Part shown: piece after piece, positions 1 to 8,938 of the stretch
Numbering within the stretch: position 1 is the first letter of the stretch
Layout of the letters: every line of letters starts with the position of its first letter
NCBI GenBank assembly: GCA_020349945.1
Contig: CP070704.1
Location: forward strand, 1,737,503-1,775,475
Reading direction: 5' to 3'
Length of the DNA: 37,973 nt
Source of the DNA: Deltaproteobacteria bacterium
GTDB taxonomy: Bacteria; Desulfobacterota; DSM-4660; Desulfatiglandales; B25-G16
Position numbers and translations under genes: made by a program
Notes under the pieces: model-generated
The model's database searches: none
What the model was told of the DNA's origin: nothing
What the model saw: only the letters and a program-made list of their open reading frames with translations

Positions 1-39
1 ACACCTTGGTACTTCTAACGACATAAGCAAAAAGGGGCA

Positions 40-76
40 TAATGAAAGGCCTGTCACCAAATAGTAACAGGCTTTG
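40..76 (-). terminator. Intrinsic terminator after tRNA-Asp
   Basis: Read on the minus strand, a nine-pair stem (72-64 with 57-49, one G-U pair) with a 6-base loop lies just downstream of tRNA-Asp. The AAA before the stem can also pair with the TTT after it, and the sequence beyond is T-rich. It probably ends the transcript that runs through lon, tRNA-Val and tRNA-Asp. Confidence 0.6.
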
Positions 77-84
77 TGTATAAA

Positions 85-163
85 TGGCGGGGACGACGGG
101 ACTCGAACCCGCGACCTCCGGCGTGACAGGCCGGCGTTCTAACCAGAACTGAACTACGTCCCC
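85..163 (-). tRNA. tRNA-Asp (anticodon GUC)
   Basis: The reverse complement folds as a complete cloverleaf. The acceptor strand GGGGACG pairs with CGTCCCC, the anticodon loop contains GTC, and the T arm carries GGTTCGAGTCC. The 3' CCA is encoded at 85-87. It lies 74 bases downstream of tRNA-Val on the same strand and is followed by a terminator-like hairpin, so the two tRNAs are probably processed from one transcript. Confidence 0.96.
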
Positions 164-187
164 AAAAAACCTTCGGTTTTACATTTA

Positions 188-224
188 GCTATTAGCCAAT
201 AGCCACTGGCCATTGGTAAATAGC
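188..224. repeat. 37-bp imperfect palindrome between two tRNA genes
   Basis: The arms 188-205 and 207-224 are complementary at 15 of 18 positions around C206. The sequence is built from repeated variants of the word AATAGCCA and would form a long hairpin in the tRNA-Val/tRNA-Asp spacer. A smaller hairpin (166-171 with 175-180) follows on the minus strand, with a T run. The element could be a REP-like repeat, an RNA-processing signal or an attenuator; the sequence alone does not decide. Confidence 0.6.
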
Positions 225-237
225 GATAAGCCATTTC

Positions 238-312
238 TGGTAGGCGGAACAGGGATTGAACCTGTGACCCTCGGCTTGTAAGGCCGATGCTCTCCCGCTG
301 AGCTACCCGCCC
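238..312 (-). tRNA. tRNA-Val (anticodon UAC)
   Basis: A full cloverleaf is visible on the minus strand. The acceptor GGGCGGG pairs with TCCGCCT using two terminal G-U pairs, the anticodon loop contains TAC, and the T loop reads GGTTCAATCC. CCA is encoded at 238-240. The 5' end is only 4 bases after the lon stop codon, so it has no room for its own promoter and must be released from the lon mRNA. Confidence 0.96.
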
Positions 313-316
313 ATAA

Positions 317-2758
317 TTAGTGTGCAGTCACCTCAGATTGAATCTCTTCCTTGGGTAAGGTAAAAGGTTGGAACCTATCCTCCGGGAGAAAGAGTTTCTC
401 GCCTTTTTCTATGATAAGGGCCTCCTTAAGGACCTCGTCCATGTGCTTCACAGGGACCAGCTCAACTCTCTTGAGGACCCTGGCCGGTATCTCCTCAATA
501 TCCTTTTTATTTTCTTGAGGAATGAGAACCTTTTCTATTCCACCCCTATGTGCAGCTATTATCTTTTCTTTAAGGCCTCCTATAGGAAGGATCCTGCCCC
601 TGAGGGTTATTTCACCGGTCATGGCCAGGTTTCTTTTGACCGGTTTTCTTAATAGAGCGGAGACAATCGATGTAGCTACAGTAATACCCGCCGATGGCCC
701 ATCTTTCGGTGTAGCACCCTCAGGGATATGGACATGTATGTCCGCCTTTTCATAAAAGTCGTCAGAGAGACCAAGCCTTCTTCCCCTTGTGCGAACATAA
801 CTCAAGGCAGCCTTAGCTGATTCCTTCATCACATCCCCAAGGGTACCTGTTAAAACCAGGTTCCCCTTTCCTGGCATAATAGTGGCCTCTATCTGGAGCA
901 ATTCACCACCTGCACTTGTCCAAGCCAAGCCGGTAGCCAGACCTATCTCATCTTTTTCCTCAGTCTTCCCATAGTCAAATTTGGTGACACCTAGGTATCG
1001 ATGGAGGGAGTTTGCATTAATCCCCGCCTTTGTAGCCGGGCCTTTTTTAGTCACCTCCTTAGCCACCTTTCTGCACACAGTAGCTATTTCCCTTTCGAGA
1101 TTTCGAACCCCTGCCTCTCTGGTATAATACCTGATTATGTTTAAAATAGCCTGATCAGAAAAGGAAATATTATCATCAGAAAGGCCATTTTGTTGGGTTT
1201 GCTTCTTTATCAGAAACCTCTTAGCAATATGCAACTTCTCAATTTCAGTATAACCAGGGAGCCTTATAATCTCCATTCTATCCTGCAAGGGCGGTGGAAT
1301 CCCCATGAGATCATTTGCTGTAGTTATGAAGAGAGTCTCCGAAAGATCGTAGTCAAGATCAAGATAGTGGTCATTAAAGGCATTGTTTTGTTCTGGGTCG
1401 AGCACTTCTAAAAGCGCAGCCGATGGATCTCCCCTGAAATCGGTACTCATCTTGTCTACCTCATCCAGGCAAAAGACAGGGTTATTTGATTTTGCCCTCT
1501 TAAGGTATTGGATGATCTTTCCAGGCATGGCCCCAATATATGTTCTTCTGTGGCCCCTTATCTCGGCTTCATCCCTGACGCCGCCAAGAGAGAGCCTGAT
1601 GAAATTCCTTCCCATAGCCCTTGCCACAGATTTAGCCAGTGAGGTCTTGCCTACACCTGGCGGACCGACAAAACAGAGGATTGGCCCTTTAATCTTTTTC
1701 GTTAAGTTCTGGACAGCTAAATATTCCAGGATCCTCTCTTTAGGTTTCGACAGACCATAATGGTCTTCTTCAAGTATGCGTTCAGCCTCCTGGATATTGA
1801 GTTTGTCTTTCGTCTTGTTTAGCCAAGGTAAGGATAGAATCCAATCAATATAGTTGCGTACAACTGTGGCCTCCGCAGATTGAGGGGTCATCATTCTCAA
1901 TTTCTTAAATTCGTGTCTGACCTTTGCTGCCGCCTCCTTGGGTAGGTTTTTGTTCTTTATTCTTCTCTCCAGATCCTTGAGCTCACTGGCAAAATCATCC
2001 TGGGTACCCATTTCTTTCTGTATTGCCCGCATCTGCTCGTTAAGATAATAGTTTTTTTGCGTCTTCTCCATCTGTTTTTTAACCCTCTGCCTCAGACTTT
2101 CCTCGAGCTCAAGAATATCGATCTCAGCACTCATTATCTTGAATAGTCTTTCAAGCCTACCGTTTACATCCTCTATCTCCAGCAAGGCTTGTTTTTCCTT
2201 TATCTTTGTTATGAGATGGGCGGCTACGGTATTGACTAGTTGAGATGGGTCAATAATGGAAGTAACTGTCTCAACTACCTCGTCACCAATCTTTTGGTTA
2301 AGCGTTGCGTAGGACTCAAATGAGGTGTGGATGCTCCTGATAAGGGCCTCAGTCTGCACGTCTGGTTCGTAATGCTCCACAATTTGTTCTATCTCGACCA
2401 TAAAGAAACCCGATTCAGGCAGATAATTTTTTACCTTGGCCCTGCTCTTTCCTTCTACTAGGCTCTTAACCGTCCCATCGGGCATCTTAAGGAGCTGAAG
2501 AACTGTAGCCAGGGTACCATAAGAGTATATATCTCTCAGGCTCGGGTCATCCATTTTGGCATTTTTCTGGGTGGCCAGGAAAATCTCCTTCTCCTGGGAC
2601 AATGCATATTTCAATGCATTAATAGATTTTTCCCTTCCAACAAATAAGGGAACTACCATGCCAGGGAACAAAACTATATCCCTGAGGGGAAGTAAGGGAA
2701 CCTGTTTTTTTTCTCGTTTCAAGAGATCTTCTAAGGGGTTCTTCTTAAACATGGCCAA
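317..2758 (-). CDS. lon: ATP-dependent protease Lon (S16)
   Basis: Lon is a cytoplasmic hexameric AAA+ protease that degrades misfolded and regulatory proteins. The 813-residue protein is full length for bacterial LonA. It has an N-terminal substrate-binding domain (about 20-210), a coiled linker, and an ATPase with Walker A GPPGVGKT at 365-372 and Walker B ending LDEVDKM near 431-437. The C-terminal protease has its catalytic serine in PKDGPSAG (S689) and its lysine at K732 in GGLKEK. The gene is last of tig-clpP-clpX-lon: its ATG lies 3 bases after the clpX stop, and tRNA-Val begins 4 bases after its own stop. I see no separate heat-shock promoter in front of it, so expression probably depends on the operon. 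Confidence 0.98.
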   Translation of the reverse strand: MAMFKKNPLEDLLKREKKQVPLLPLRDIVLFPGMVVPLFVGREKSINALKYALSQEKEIFLATQKNAKMDDPSLRDIYSYGTLATVLQLLKMPDGTVKSLVEGKSRAKVKNYLPESGFFMVEIEQIVEHYEPDVQTEALIRSIHTSFESYATLNQKIGDEVVETVTSIIDPSQLVNTVAAHLITKIKEKQALLEIEDVNGRLERLFKIMSAEIDILELEESLRQRVKKQMEKTQKNYYLNEQMRAIQKEMGTQDDFASELKDLERRIKNKNLPKEAAAKVRHEFKKLRMMTPQSAEATVVRNYIDWILSLPWLNKTKDKLNIQEAERILEEDHYGLSKPKERILEYLAVQNLTKKIKGPILCFVGPPGVGKTSLAKSVARAMGRNFIRLSLGGVRDEAEIRGHRRTYIGAMPGKIIQYLKRAKSNNPVFCLDEVDKMSTDFRGDPSAALLEVLDPEQNNAFNDHYLDLDYDLSETLFITTANDLMGIPPPLQDRMEIIRLPGYTEIEKLHIAKRFLIKKQTQQNGLSDDNISFSDQAILNIIRYYTREAGVRNLEREIATVCRKVAKEVTKKGPATKAGINANSLHRYLGVTKFDYGKTEEKDEIGLATGLAWTSAGGELLQIEATIMPGKGNLVLTGTLGDVMKESAKAALSYVRTRGRRLGLSDDFYEKADIHVHIPEGATPKDGPSAGITVATSIVSALLRKPVKRNLAMTGEITLRGRILPIGGLKEKIIAAHRGGIEKVLIPQENKKDIEEIPARVLKRVELVPVKHMDEVLKEALIIEKGEKLFLPEDRFQPFTLPKEEIQSEVTAH

Positions 2759-2761
2759 TTG

Positions 2762-4018
2762 TTAAGCATATTCAATCTGGTTTTCATATAATAACAGAGG
2801 AGGTTCATCATTACGAATAACTTCCTCCCCTATAACACATTCACTGATACCTGACTTTGAAGGAAGATCATACATAATGTCCAGCATAACTTTTTCAAGA
2901 ATGGCCCTCAATCCCCTGGCCCCAGATTTGCGATCAAGTGCTTGCTTGGCCACAGCCTTTAATGCATCCTTGGCGAACCTTAATTTGATACCTTCAAATT
3001 CAAAGAGTTTTTGATACTGTTTAACAAGGGCATTCTTGGGCTGTGTCAGGATCCTAACTAAGGCGTCAAGGCTCAATTCTCCGAGACAGGCGATTACTGG
3101 GAGCCGTCCGATGAACTCTGGTATTAAACCAAACTTAAGCAGATCTTCTGGCTGAACTAAGGACAGGATTTCCTCGAGGTTTAAGTCGCCCTGGCCTCTA
3201 ATATCAGCCTCAAAACCCACTGTCTTACTCCCGATCCTTGACAGGATTATCTTGTCCAGGCCATTAAAGGTTCCTCCACAGATGAACAGGATGTTCCTGG
3301 TATCTACCTTCAAGAAATCCTGTTGGGGGTGTTTTCTGCCTCCTTTTGGAGGTACATTGGCAACCGTACCCTCTAATATTTTTAGGAGGGCCTGCTGAAC
3401 TCCCTCTCCGGAAACATCCCTGGTTATTGAAGGGCTGTCAGATTTTCTGGCAATTTTGTCTATTTCATCGATATAGACGATCCCTTTCGAGGCCCTATCG
3501 ATATCATAGTCTGCCATTTGAACAAGACTGAGGATTATGCTCTCAACATCCTCACCTACATAACCAGCTTCAGTCAGTGTGGTAGCATCTGCTATGGTAA
3601 ACGGTACATTCAATATCCTTGCCAGGGTCTGAGCTAAAAGTGTCTTGCCTGACCCAGTAGGGCCTATCAGAAGTATATTGCTTTTATCAATCTCTACCTC
3701 TTCTTTTTCTTTATCAAGGTTTGCACCGATTCTCTTATAGTGGTTATGGACCGCCACGGAAAGGACCTTTTTAGCCCTCTCTTGCTCGATTACATACTGC
3801 TCCAAGCTTTTCTTTATCTCTCGAGGTTTGAGCAGGAGATCTTTCTGTTTATTTTTCTCTTCTTGTCCGTATTCCTCTTGGATAATCTCGCTGCAAAGAG
3901 AAACACATTCATCGCAGATGTAAACTGAGGGTCCAGCAATCAGTTTTTTAACCTCATCCTGGCTTTTACCACAGAAAGAACAAACAAGTTCGCCTGACGG
4001 ATTATTTTTCCTGGTCAT
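2762..4018 (-). CDS. clpX: ATP-dependent Clp protease ATP-binding subunit ClpX
   Basis: ClpX unfolds tagged or native substrates and feeds them to ClpP in the cytoplasm. The 418-residue protein is standard length. The N-terminal zinc-binding domain has C13, C16, C35 and C38. Walker A is GPTGSGKT at 119-126, the pore loop GYVG is at 152-155, and Walker B contains YIDEIDKI around 182-189. The C-terminal D2 small domain is complete. The start ATG overlaps the clpP stop as ATGA, which implies translational coupling and balanced synthesis of the two subunits. Confidence 0.98.
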   Translation of the reverse strand: MTRKNNPSGELVCSFCGKSQDEVKKLIAGPSVYICDECVSLCSEIIQEEYGQEEKNKQKDLLLKPREIKKSLEQYVIEQERAKKVLSVAVHNHYKRIGANLDKEKEEVEIDKSNILLIGPTGSGKTLLAQTLARILNVPFTIADATTLTEAGYVGEDVESIILSLVQMADYDIDRASKGIVYIDEIDKIARKSDSPSITRDVSGEGVQQALLKILEGTVANVPPKGGRKHPQQDFLKVDTRNILFICGGTFNGLDKIILSRIGSKTVGFEADIRGQGDLNLEEILSLVQPEDLLKFGLIPEFIGRLPVIACLGELSLDALVRILTQPKNALVKQYQKLFEFEGIKLRFAKDALKAVAKQALDRKSGARGLRAILEKVMLDIMYDLPSKSGISECVIGEEVIRNDEPPLLLYENQIEYA

Positions 4019-4635
4019 TTAGTACCACTCCCCTTATTTTTCTCCATATTTATCATTTCCCTTTTTGTAATAACCTTATCTATAATACCATATTCCAAGG
4101 CCTCCTGACCGCTCATGAAATGATCTCTTTCCGTATCGCTTCCTACCTTTTCTTTGTCTTTACCCGTGTGCAGGGCAAAAAGCTCATTGATAGCCCTCTT
4201 AATCCTCATTATTTCCCTGGCCTGTATATCTATGTCTGTTGCCTGACCTTGCGTTGCTCCCATTGGTTGATGTATCATAATCCTGGAGTGTGGCAAGGCA
4301 AACCGCTTTCCTTTAGTACCGGCGGCTAATAAAAGAGCGGCCATGCTGCTAGCCTGTCCAGTGCAAATTGTAGTAACATCAGGCCTTACATATTGCATAG
4401 TATCATAGATCGCCAGCCCTGCTGTAATCGAGCCTCCAGGGGAATTAATATAGAGATTTATATCCTTATCTGGATCTTCAGATTCCAGAAACAGAAACTG
4501 TGCAATGATAATATTTGCCATATCATCAGTAACCTGTTCACCCATAAAGATAATCCTATCCTTTAAGAGGCGTGAGTAAATATCATATGCCCTTTCACCC
4601 CGAGAGGTTTGCTCAATAACTATTGGTATCAACAC
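4015..4635 (-). CDS. clpP: ATP-dependent Clp protease proteolytic subunit ClpP
   Basis: ClpP forms the tetradecameric serine protease barrel used by ClpX. The 206-residue product carries the whole catalytic triad: S97 in GQASSM, H122 in MIHQP and D171 in TERDHF. The chosen start is GTG at 4635, because the reading begins with the conserved [16 protein letters not shown] block and an AAGGA motif lies about 11 bases upstream. The start lies within the last codons of tig in another frame (23-bp overlap), and the stop overlaps the clpX start. There is no long propeptide. Confidence 0.97.
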   Translation of the reverse strand: MLIPIVIEQTSRGERAYDIYSRLLKDRIIFMGEQVTDDMANIIIAQFLFLESEDPDKDINLYINSPGGSITAGLAIYDTMQYVRPDVTTICTGQASSMAALLLAAGTKGKRFALPHSRIMIHQPMGATQGQATDIDIQAREIMRIKRAINELFALHTGKDKEKVGSDTERDHFMSGQEALEYGIIDKVITKREMINMEKNKGSGTK

Positions 4636-5968
4636 TTGGCTCTATTTCCTTTCGATCTTTTATGGTCTTTTCAGATATCTCTTCTACCTCAACGATCTTA
4701 GCACCTTGAACAAGGTGATTCAAGACCTTTTCAACTAAAAGCTGATCCCTGAATGAATCCATTAGATTGTTTTTTTCATAGTATTGTTGAAGCATAGCGA
4801 GATCATTTCCTGTTTGAGCAGCCAGCTTCTGAAAACCCTCACTGACATCGGACTCCTCAACTTTTATATCCTCCATATCAGCTATCTTACCTAATACAAG
4901 TTCTTCCTTAACCTTTTGTTCGGCACCTATCCTTAAATCCTTTCTCAATTTTTCTTCTGAAATACCAGCTGATTCGAAGCTGGTTCCACTGCGAAGGGTG
5001 CGTTTTCGTATATTAGCTATTGAGCGTTCGATTTCGGTTTCAACCATAATCTGAGGAAGCTCGAAATTTACTGTGGCCGTTATCTTCCCGAGAAGTCGGC
5101 TCTTTAATTCCCTATCTATCCTTCTTTCTTCTTCACTGGTAATATCTTTCTTTACCCTCTCCCTCAGATCTTTTAAGGACTTGAAATCATTGCCCAGGCT
5201 CCTTGCAAAATCATCATTTAATACAGGAAGATCCCTTTTTTTGATATCCTGAACGTGGATGCGAAAAGTGATATCTTTACCAGCCAATCTCCTGTCGGCA
5301 AAATCTTCATTAAAATTTACTACCATATCCTTTCTGTCACCTTTTTTCAAACCCACAATGCCTGATTCAAGTTCAGGATAGAAATTCTTACTTCCCGCGT
5401 GGATCATAAAGTCTTTACCGTTTATGCCTTTAAGGGGTTTGTCCTTCCAAAAACCTTGATAATCGACGATTACATAATCCCCTTGTTTTATTCCCCTGTC
5501 TTCATCAATGGGAATCAGTTTAGCCCACGCCTCCTTTATTTCCTCAAATCTCTTATTAACATCATCTTCGGAAATATTCAGGAGCTCTTTCTCCACGGAA
5601 ATTCCCATATAGTCCTTCAGCTCAAAGTCAGGTTTTACCTCCATAATGATAGTATACTTAAAGTTCTTACCAGGTCTTATCGCCTCATCTTCGATAGAGG
5701 GTGCTCCCAGGGGAGAAAGCTCGCTCTCTTCTATGACCTTAGAAAGGGACTCCTTTATGAGATCACTCTTCACATCGTCCATGATCTCTTTACCATAGTA
5801 CTGCTCAACTATCTTTCTTGGGGCCTTACCAGGCCTAAAGCCTCTAATTTCAACCCTTCTTGAAAGTTTCCTGTAGGCTTGATCCAGTTTCTTAGTTACC
5901 TCTTCTGCCTCAATCTCAACGTCGAGCCGTCTTTTTACGTGGCTTATTACCTCAATGTTTGTTTGCAT
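4613..5968 (-). CDS. tig: Trigger factor, ribosome-associated chaperone
   Basis: Trigger factor binds the ribosome exit tunnel and shields nascent chains. The 451-residue protein has the three-domain plan. The N-terminal ribosome-binding domain carries the signature [13 protein letters not shown] near residues 43-56. A central FKBP-type domain spans about 155-245, and a long helical C-terminal chaperone domain completes it. The start ATG is preceded by GGTGA. It is first of the tig-clpP-clpX-lon operon and lies about 125 bp downstream of tRNA-Leu(UAG) on the same strand, with no convincing terminator between them. Confidence 0.97.
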   Translation of the reverse strand: MQTNIEVISHVKRRLDVEIEAEEVTKKLDQAYRKLSRRVEIRGFRPGKAPRKIVEQYYGKEIMDDVKSDLIKESLSKVIEESELSPLGAPSIEDEAIRPGKNFKYTIIMEVKPDFELKDYMGISVEKELLNISEDDVNKRFEEIKEAWAKLIPIDEDRGIKQGDYVIVDYQGFWKDKPLKGINGKDFMIHAGSKNFYPELESGIVGLKKGDRKDMVVNFNEDFADRRLAGKDITFRIHVQDIKKRDLPVLNDDFARSLGNDFKSLKDLRERVKKDITSEEERRIDRELKSRLLGKITATVNFELPQIMVETEIERSIANIRKRTLRSGTSFESAGISEEKLRKDLRIGAEQKVKEELVLGKIADMEDIKVEESDVSEGFQKLAAQTGNDLAMLQQYYEKNNLMDSFRDQLLVEKVLNHLVQGAKIVEVEEISEKTIKDRKEIEPSVDTNSY

Positions 5969-6092
5969 GCTCGGTCACCAAGGCCCAGTAAGTAAAGGTC
6001 CCGGAATTTCTGGCCCGCCCAGGGCCGCTTTATTCCTCTCCTTCACTTTGTTCAGGACAAATCTACTCATCACTCCGGCATATGTTTTTTCT

Positions 6093-6178
6093 GGTGCGAG
6101 AGAGGGGACTCGAACCCCTATCCGACAATGCGGGCTGGATCCTAAGTCCAGTGCGTCTGCCAGTTCCGCCACTCTCGC
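6093..6178 (-). tRNA. tRNA-Leu (anticodon UAG)
   Basis: This is a class II tRNA on the minus strand. The acceptor GCGAGAG pairs with CTCTCGC, the anticodon loop CTTAGGA contains TAG, and there is a long variable arm and a GGTTCGAGTCC T loop. The CCA is encoded at 6093-6095. It is immediately upstream of tig and could share its transcript. Confidence 0.96.
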
Positions 6179-6221
6179 ACTCACCGTAGACTACAATCTT
6201 AACTCATGCGGCTAACCTATA

Positions 6222-6250
6222 CGATTAATTATTCTGCTAGTATGTGTCAA
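6222..6250 (-). promoter_or_regulatory. Candidate sigma-70 promoter for tRNA-Leu / tig operon
   Basis: A perfect TTGACA lies at 6250-6245 on the minus strand. A spacer of 17 bases gives TAATCG as the -10 (16 gives TTAATC). The predicted start would be about 37 bases before the tRNA. The -35 is exact but the -10 is weak, so this is a moderate call. Confidence 0.4.
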
Positions 6251-6270
6251 GTGGTAAAAGCGGACAAGGC

Positions 6271-7029
6271 CTAAAAACCAGGACTACCTATAGGGGATTC
6301 TACCCCCTTTTTCAACCTATCTGCTACTCTTATGTTTTCTGTCCTTACGGTATAGATCATTTTGAAGGCAAGACCTAAGAACGTGCCAAACGGGGAAGAC
6401 TGCGCCAGAGATGACATCTCAATGCCTTTCGTACATTTTCTGAAAAAGGGCGGCATCGTCTGGACACTTCTCCATTCCATAGGTATATCGCCATATGCCT
6501 TTTTCGCGTAGCCCTTAAGTCCCCACAACGTAAATAAATGTGCCTCTCTAAAGATAGAGTTATGAATTAGTGCATAAAATTTTTCACACATGCATCCAAG
6601 AGAAAGCCTATTGAGTGCGCCCACAAATACCCTCCTTTTTGTTACCCTGCCTGCCTCCTTTAGCGCTGCAAGGGGATCATCAAGAAACTCCAATGTGATA
6701 ATAAGGGTAGCTAAATCGAATTCATTATCCTCAAAAGGCAAATCCTCCGCTCTGCCAATCTTTAAACAGGCCTTATTACCCAATCTTGACCTTGCGATAT
6801 CCAGCATATATGGAGAGGCATCAAGGCCAGTTACATCAAATCCTAATCGATAGAAGAGAAGGAGATGATCTCCTGTCCCGCAGCCAATATCCAAAATCCT
6901 CTCTCCTTTTCGAGGTCTTAGGAGGCGTAGAATAAGTTCACTGCTTAACCTATCAAGTAAGACCCCTTCAGGGGATTTTTGCCATGTCTCATAAAGCCTG
7001 GCTAATTTGAGATCAAATACATGCCCCAT
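6271..7029 (-). CDS. Class I SAM-dependent methyltransferase (Methyltransf_11 type)
   Basis: The protein is expected to transfer a methyl group from SAM to an unidentified small molecule. The 252-residue sequence has a Rossmann-type motif I, ILDIGCGTGDHLLLF, at about 45-59. An acidic motif II follows (VTGLDAS), then the post-motif segment FDLATLIITLEF and a C-terminal substrate cap of about 100 residues with several cysteines and hydrophobic stretches. It resembles UbiE-like enzymes in the core only, so the substrate cannot be assigned. It lies 258 bp downstream of the predicted HMA selenoprotein on the same strand, which leaves open a shared transcript and possibly a metal or metalloid role. 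Confidence 0.85.
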   Translation of the reverse strand: MGHVFDLKLARLYETWQKSPEGVLLDRLSSELILRLLRPRKGERILDIGCGTGDHLLLFYRLGFDVTGLDASPYMLDIARSRLGNKACLKIGRAEDLPFEDNEFDLATLIITLEFLDDPLAALKEAGRVTKRRVFVGALNRLSLGCMCEKFYALIHNSIFREAHLFTLWGLKGYAKKAYGDIPMEWRSVQTMPPFFRKCTKGIEMSSLAQSSPFGTFLGLAFKMIYTVRTENIRVADRLKKGVESPIGSPGF

Positions 7030-7287
7030 GAATCAGCTTCGCCGTTATTGTAAGCCAAGGAAAGGATGGGTTCCCTCACTTTTATAATCTCTTGCTGCCA
7101 CGTATAATACAATAGATGATACTATTTTGGGCGTAATCCGTAAATCGAATAGTGTGAATAGGCTACAAATATTAACGAGAATGTGAAGGTTAGATTGTGG
7201 GTTATTTGACGGTGATACCTATGGGGCTTTGGAAAGAAAAAAGTCAGATGACGAATTGACGGTTATATCGATCTGTTTTCCACTAGA

Positions 7288-7617
7288 TTACTTCAAAAAC
7301 TGAGGGCTTCCCGAAACCACAAATCTTTCCTTTTCAAGGGCTTTTATAAGCCTTTCTATATTGGTTTTCTCGGGGGTAAAAATTATAGTTGCTGTGTACG
7401 TAGCCGTATTAATCTTCACATCCAATACACCTTCAACGCCCCTTAGGATAGAACCTACCCTATCTTGGTTATCCTCTCACTCAGCACATTCCGGAACGTA
7501 TAACTCAACTATTTTCTCGGTCCCTGAAAGGACCTGCTTGGAGACCTGAGTGGAGGCACAGGACAACAGAAACAAGGTCAAAGGCAACATAAGGGCGAAA
7601 ATATCTTTTCTTTTCAT
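7288..7617 (-). CDS. Predicted selenoprotein: HMA-domain lipoprotein with CxxU motif
   Basis: Seen: one reading frame is open across this interval except for a single internal TGA at 7479-7477. The first part encodes a signal peptide with a lipobox-like LLSC (C20). Downstream comes a complete HMA-like fold with ELYVPECAE-U, the ILRGVEGVLDVKIN strand-turn, TATIIFTP and LIKALEKERFVV. The TGA sits exactly where the second cysteine of the HMA CxxC metal site belongs (C44-A-E-U47). Known: bacterial selenoproteins replace redox or metal-binding Cys with Sec at UGA followed by a SECIS hairpin, and MerP/HMA-type selenoproteins occur in Deltaproteobacteria. Inferred: a 109-residue membrane-anchored periplasmic protein binding or transferring a soft metal. 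The second of two tandem ATGs (7617) is preferred because AGGA lies only 1 base before the first (7620). The alternative, a nonsense-mutated pseudogene, is less likely because the flanking sequence is intact. Confidence 0.82.
7441..7476 (-). promoter_or_regulatory. Predicted bacterial SECIS element
   Basis: Immediately 3' of the in-frame UGA, the transcript can form a hairpin GATAG (7464-7460) with CTATC (7451-7447). The 8-base apical loop begins with GG, 17 bases after the UGA. CC/GG pairs at 7468-7467 and 7442-7441 can extend the base across an internal loop. The spacing and a G in the first two loop positions fit the usual bacterial SECIS description. An alternative stem using GGAT/ATCC and AACC/GGTT also exists, so the fold needs a calculation. 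Confidence 0.6.
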
Positions 7618-7771
7618 CATGTCCTGATTTCTGAGATACTATTGTTGAGCTATCTTTCCCTGCTCGAGGATTTGTCCTCAATCCCTATTGACAGATAGTG
7701 TCGGGTCCTTTTATGGACAGGTAAGAATCCCCTTTTGGCTGGGAGCAACATAGGCAAAGCCGTTTGTGTAT

Positions 7772-7799
7772 TCTATAATTTAAGATGTCATAAGGCCAA
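7772..7799 (-). promoter_or_regulatory. Candidate promoter for the HMA selenoprotein gene
   Basis: On the minus strand TTGGCC (7799-7794) is followed after 16 bases by TATAGA (7777-7772). It lies between the suf terminator and the selenoprotein start, leaving a leader of about 150 bases. The rest of the 7621-7832 gap contains only a small GAGGA/TCCTC hairpin (7666-7679), and I see no gene in it. Confidence 0.33.
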
Positions 7800-7832
7800 T
7801 AAAAAAATAAGGATGTTTTCTGTCCATAATTC

Positions 7833-7872
7833 AAAAGACCCCTTGATCTGGTTCCACAAAATCAAGGGGCCA
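7833..7872 (-). terminator. Intrinsic terminator of sufC-sufB
   Basis: Read on the minus strand, GGCCCCTTGAT (7871-7861) pairs over 11 positions with ATCAAGGGGTC (7847-7837, one G-U pair). The stem is followed at once by TTTT (7836-7833). It cleanly separates the suf operon from the downstream selenoprotein gene. Confidence 0.85.
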
Positions 7873-7938
7873 TCTTGGCTACCGGGGTCCATCAGGGCTC
7901 GAACCCTTTATTCTGCAAGATTGCAGGCTGCTGGGCCC

Positions 7939-8874
7939 TTATTTGAGCATCCCCCCAATAATAACCTCAACTGCCTCCTCTTCTTTCAGACCACGAGCCA
8001 TAAGGGTCTCCAGTTCCTTCTGATTAACTCTTCCAATTGCAGCCTCGTGCGTTACCTGGGCATCCTTATGCAAAACACTGACCAGTGGAACGGCCTTGGC
8101 TATTGCCTCACCCTGAACAATCTCCACACAATCCACATGACCCCGAGCATTGGGAGCCGAAGCCCCCAGTTCGCTCACAACTTCGCTCTCTGCCCTCTCA
8201 CGGACCGCTATCCTGCTCTTGATCAATCCCCTTGCCCCTTCCCCAAATAACCGTACACTCTCCTTAACCCTGATCTTATCATCTCCATGACCGTATACCT
8301 TCGCTACCATCTCTATTTTTCCATTTTCATCTGCCTCAGCCTGATAATCTATATCCAGCCTTCCTACCCTACCCTTTATCAACAAGAAGTTGGTCATGAT
8401 TCGGGCATGCTTTCCTACCTTTATCTTTGCTTGAGGGATAACCTCAATGCCTCCAGTGAGGCCATGATAGTGGACCTCTTCATAGGTAAGTACAGCCCTA
8501 TCTTCTAAGGTATACGATGCATTCATAACGTGTTGAACCTTTATGGGGTTAGGGAAAACACAATGGGCAAGAATCCTTATCTCTGCCCCTTTCTTAACAA
8601 AGGCATTTACCCTGATCTCCTGCCTCCCCTCTTTGGGTAGCACGCCAAAACATAAATGCACCGGATGAGCGATCCTGATACCTTCTTCAACCCCCAAGTC
8701 GACATCTACTCCCCTCTCCTTCTGTTTTGCGGTTAAAGTAAGCCCGTCTGTTGACTGAGAGCCCAAGACGTTGTTTTGATTAACTACTAAATGGGCAATC
8801 CTTGGATCTTTAAAGATATCTGGGGTTCCACCTGCTTTCTGATATGCCTTCAGCATCATTTGATAATCTTGCAT
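7939..8874 (-). CDS. sufB: SufB/SufD-family Fe-S cluster assembly scaffold (short form)
   Basis: SufB/D proteins form the scaffold on which SufC ATPase activity drives Fe-S cluster assembly in the cytoplasm. This protein has 311 residues from the ATG at 8874, chosen because GAGG lies 8 bases upstream; the longer GTG reading adds only three residues. It lacks the long N-terminal extension of classical SufB (about 480-500 aa). The beta-helix core typical of the family is visible, with repeated short strands such as VKKGAEIRILAHCVFP and IDYQAEADENGKIEMVAKV, as is the C-terminal helical region with THEAAIGRVNQKELETLMARG. It lies 64 bp after sufC. Only these two suf genes are present: no sufD, sufS, sufE or sufU is next to them, as in two-gene SUF-like minimal systems. 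Confidence 0.9.
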   Translation of the reverse strand: MQDYQMMLKAYQKAGGTPDIFKDPRIAHLVVNQNNVLGSQSTDGLTLTAKQKERGVDVDLGVEEGIRIAHPVHLCFGVLPKEGRQEIRVNAFVKKGAEIRILAHCVFPNPIKVQHVMNASYTLEDRAVLTYEEVHYHGLTGGIEVIPQAKIKVGKHARIMTNFLLIKGRVGRLDIDYQAEADENGKIEMVAKVYGHGDDKIRVKESVRLFGEGARGLIKSRIAVRERAESEVVSELGASAPNARGHVDCVEIVQGEAIAKAVPLVSVLHKDAQVTHEAAIGRVNQKELETLMARGLKEEEAVEVIIGGMLK

Positions 8875-8938
8875 CCCTACCACCTCAATTTCTTATTGAA
8901 GACCCATATCCCAGAGCTAAAGACCCCTCATCATCCTT

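Noticed and set aside
5955..6215. ORFs on both strands across the tRNA-Leu(UAG) gene
   Set aside because: They translate the tRNA itself or its complement, a well-known source of false proteins. The minus-strand frame also runs into the tig leader.
7361..7549. 62-aa plus-strand ORF
   Set aside because: It lies antisense to the HMA selenoprotein, which explains the sequence much better; it has no ribosome-binding site or motif.
7873..7938. tRNA-like fragment with GGGTTCGAGCCC after sufB
   Set aside because: A T-arm-like hairpin and a CTGCA/TGCAG stem are present, but no matching acceptor stem, D arm or anticodon loop can be built. It is not tRNA-Sec either.
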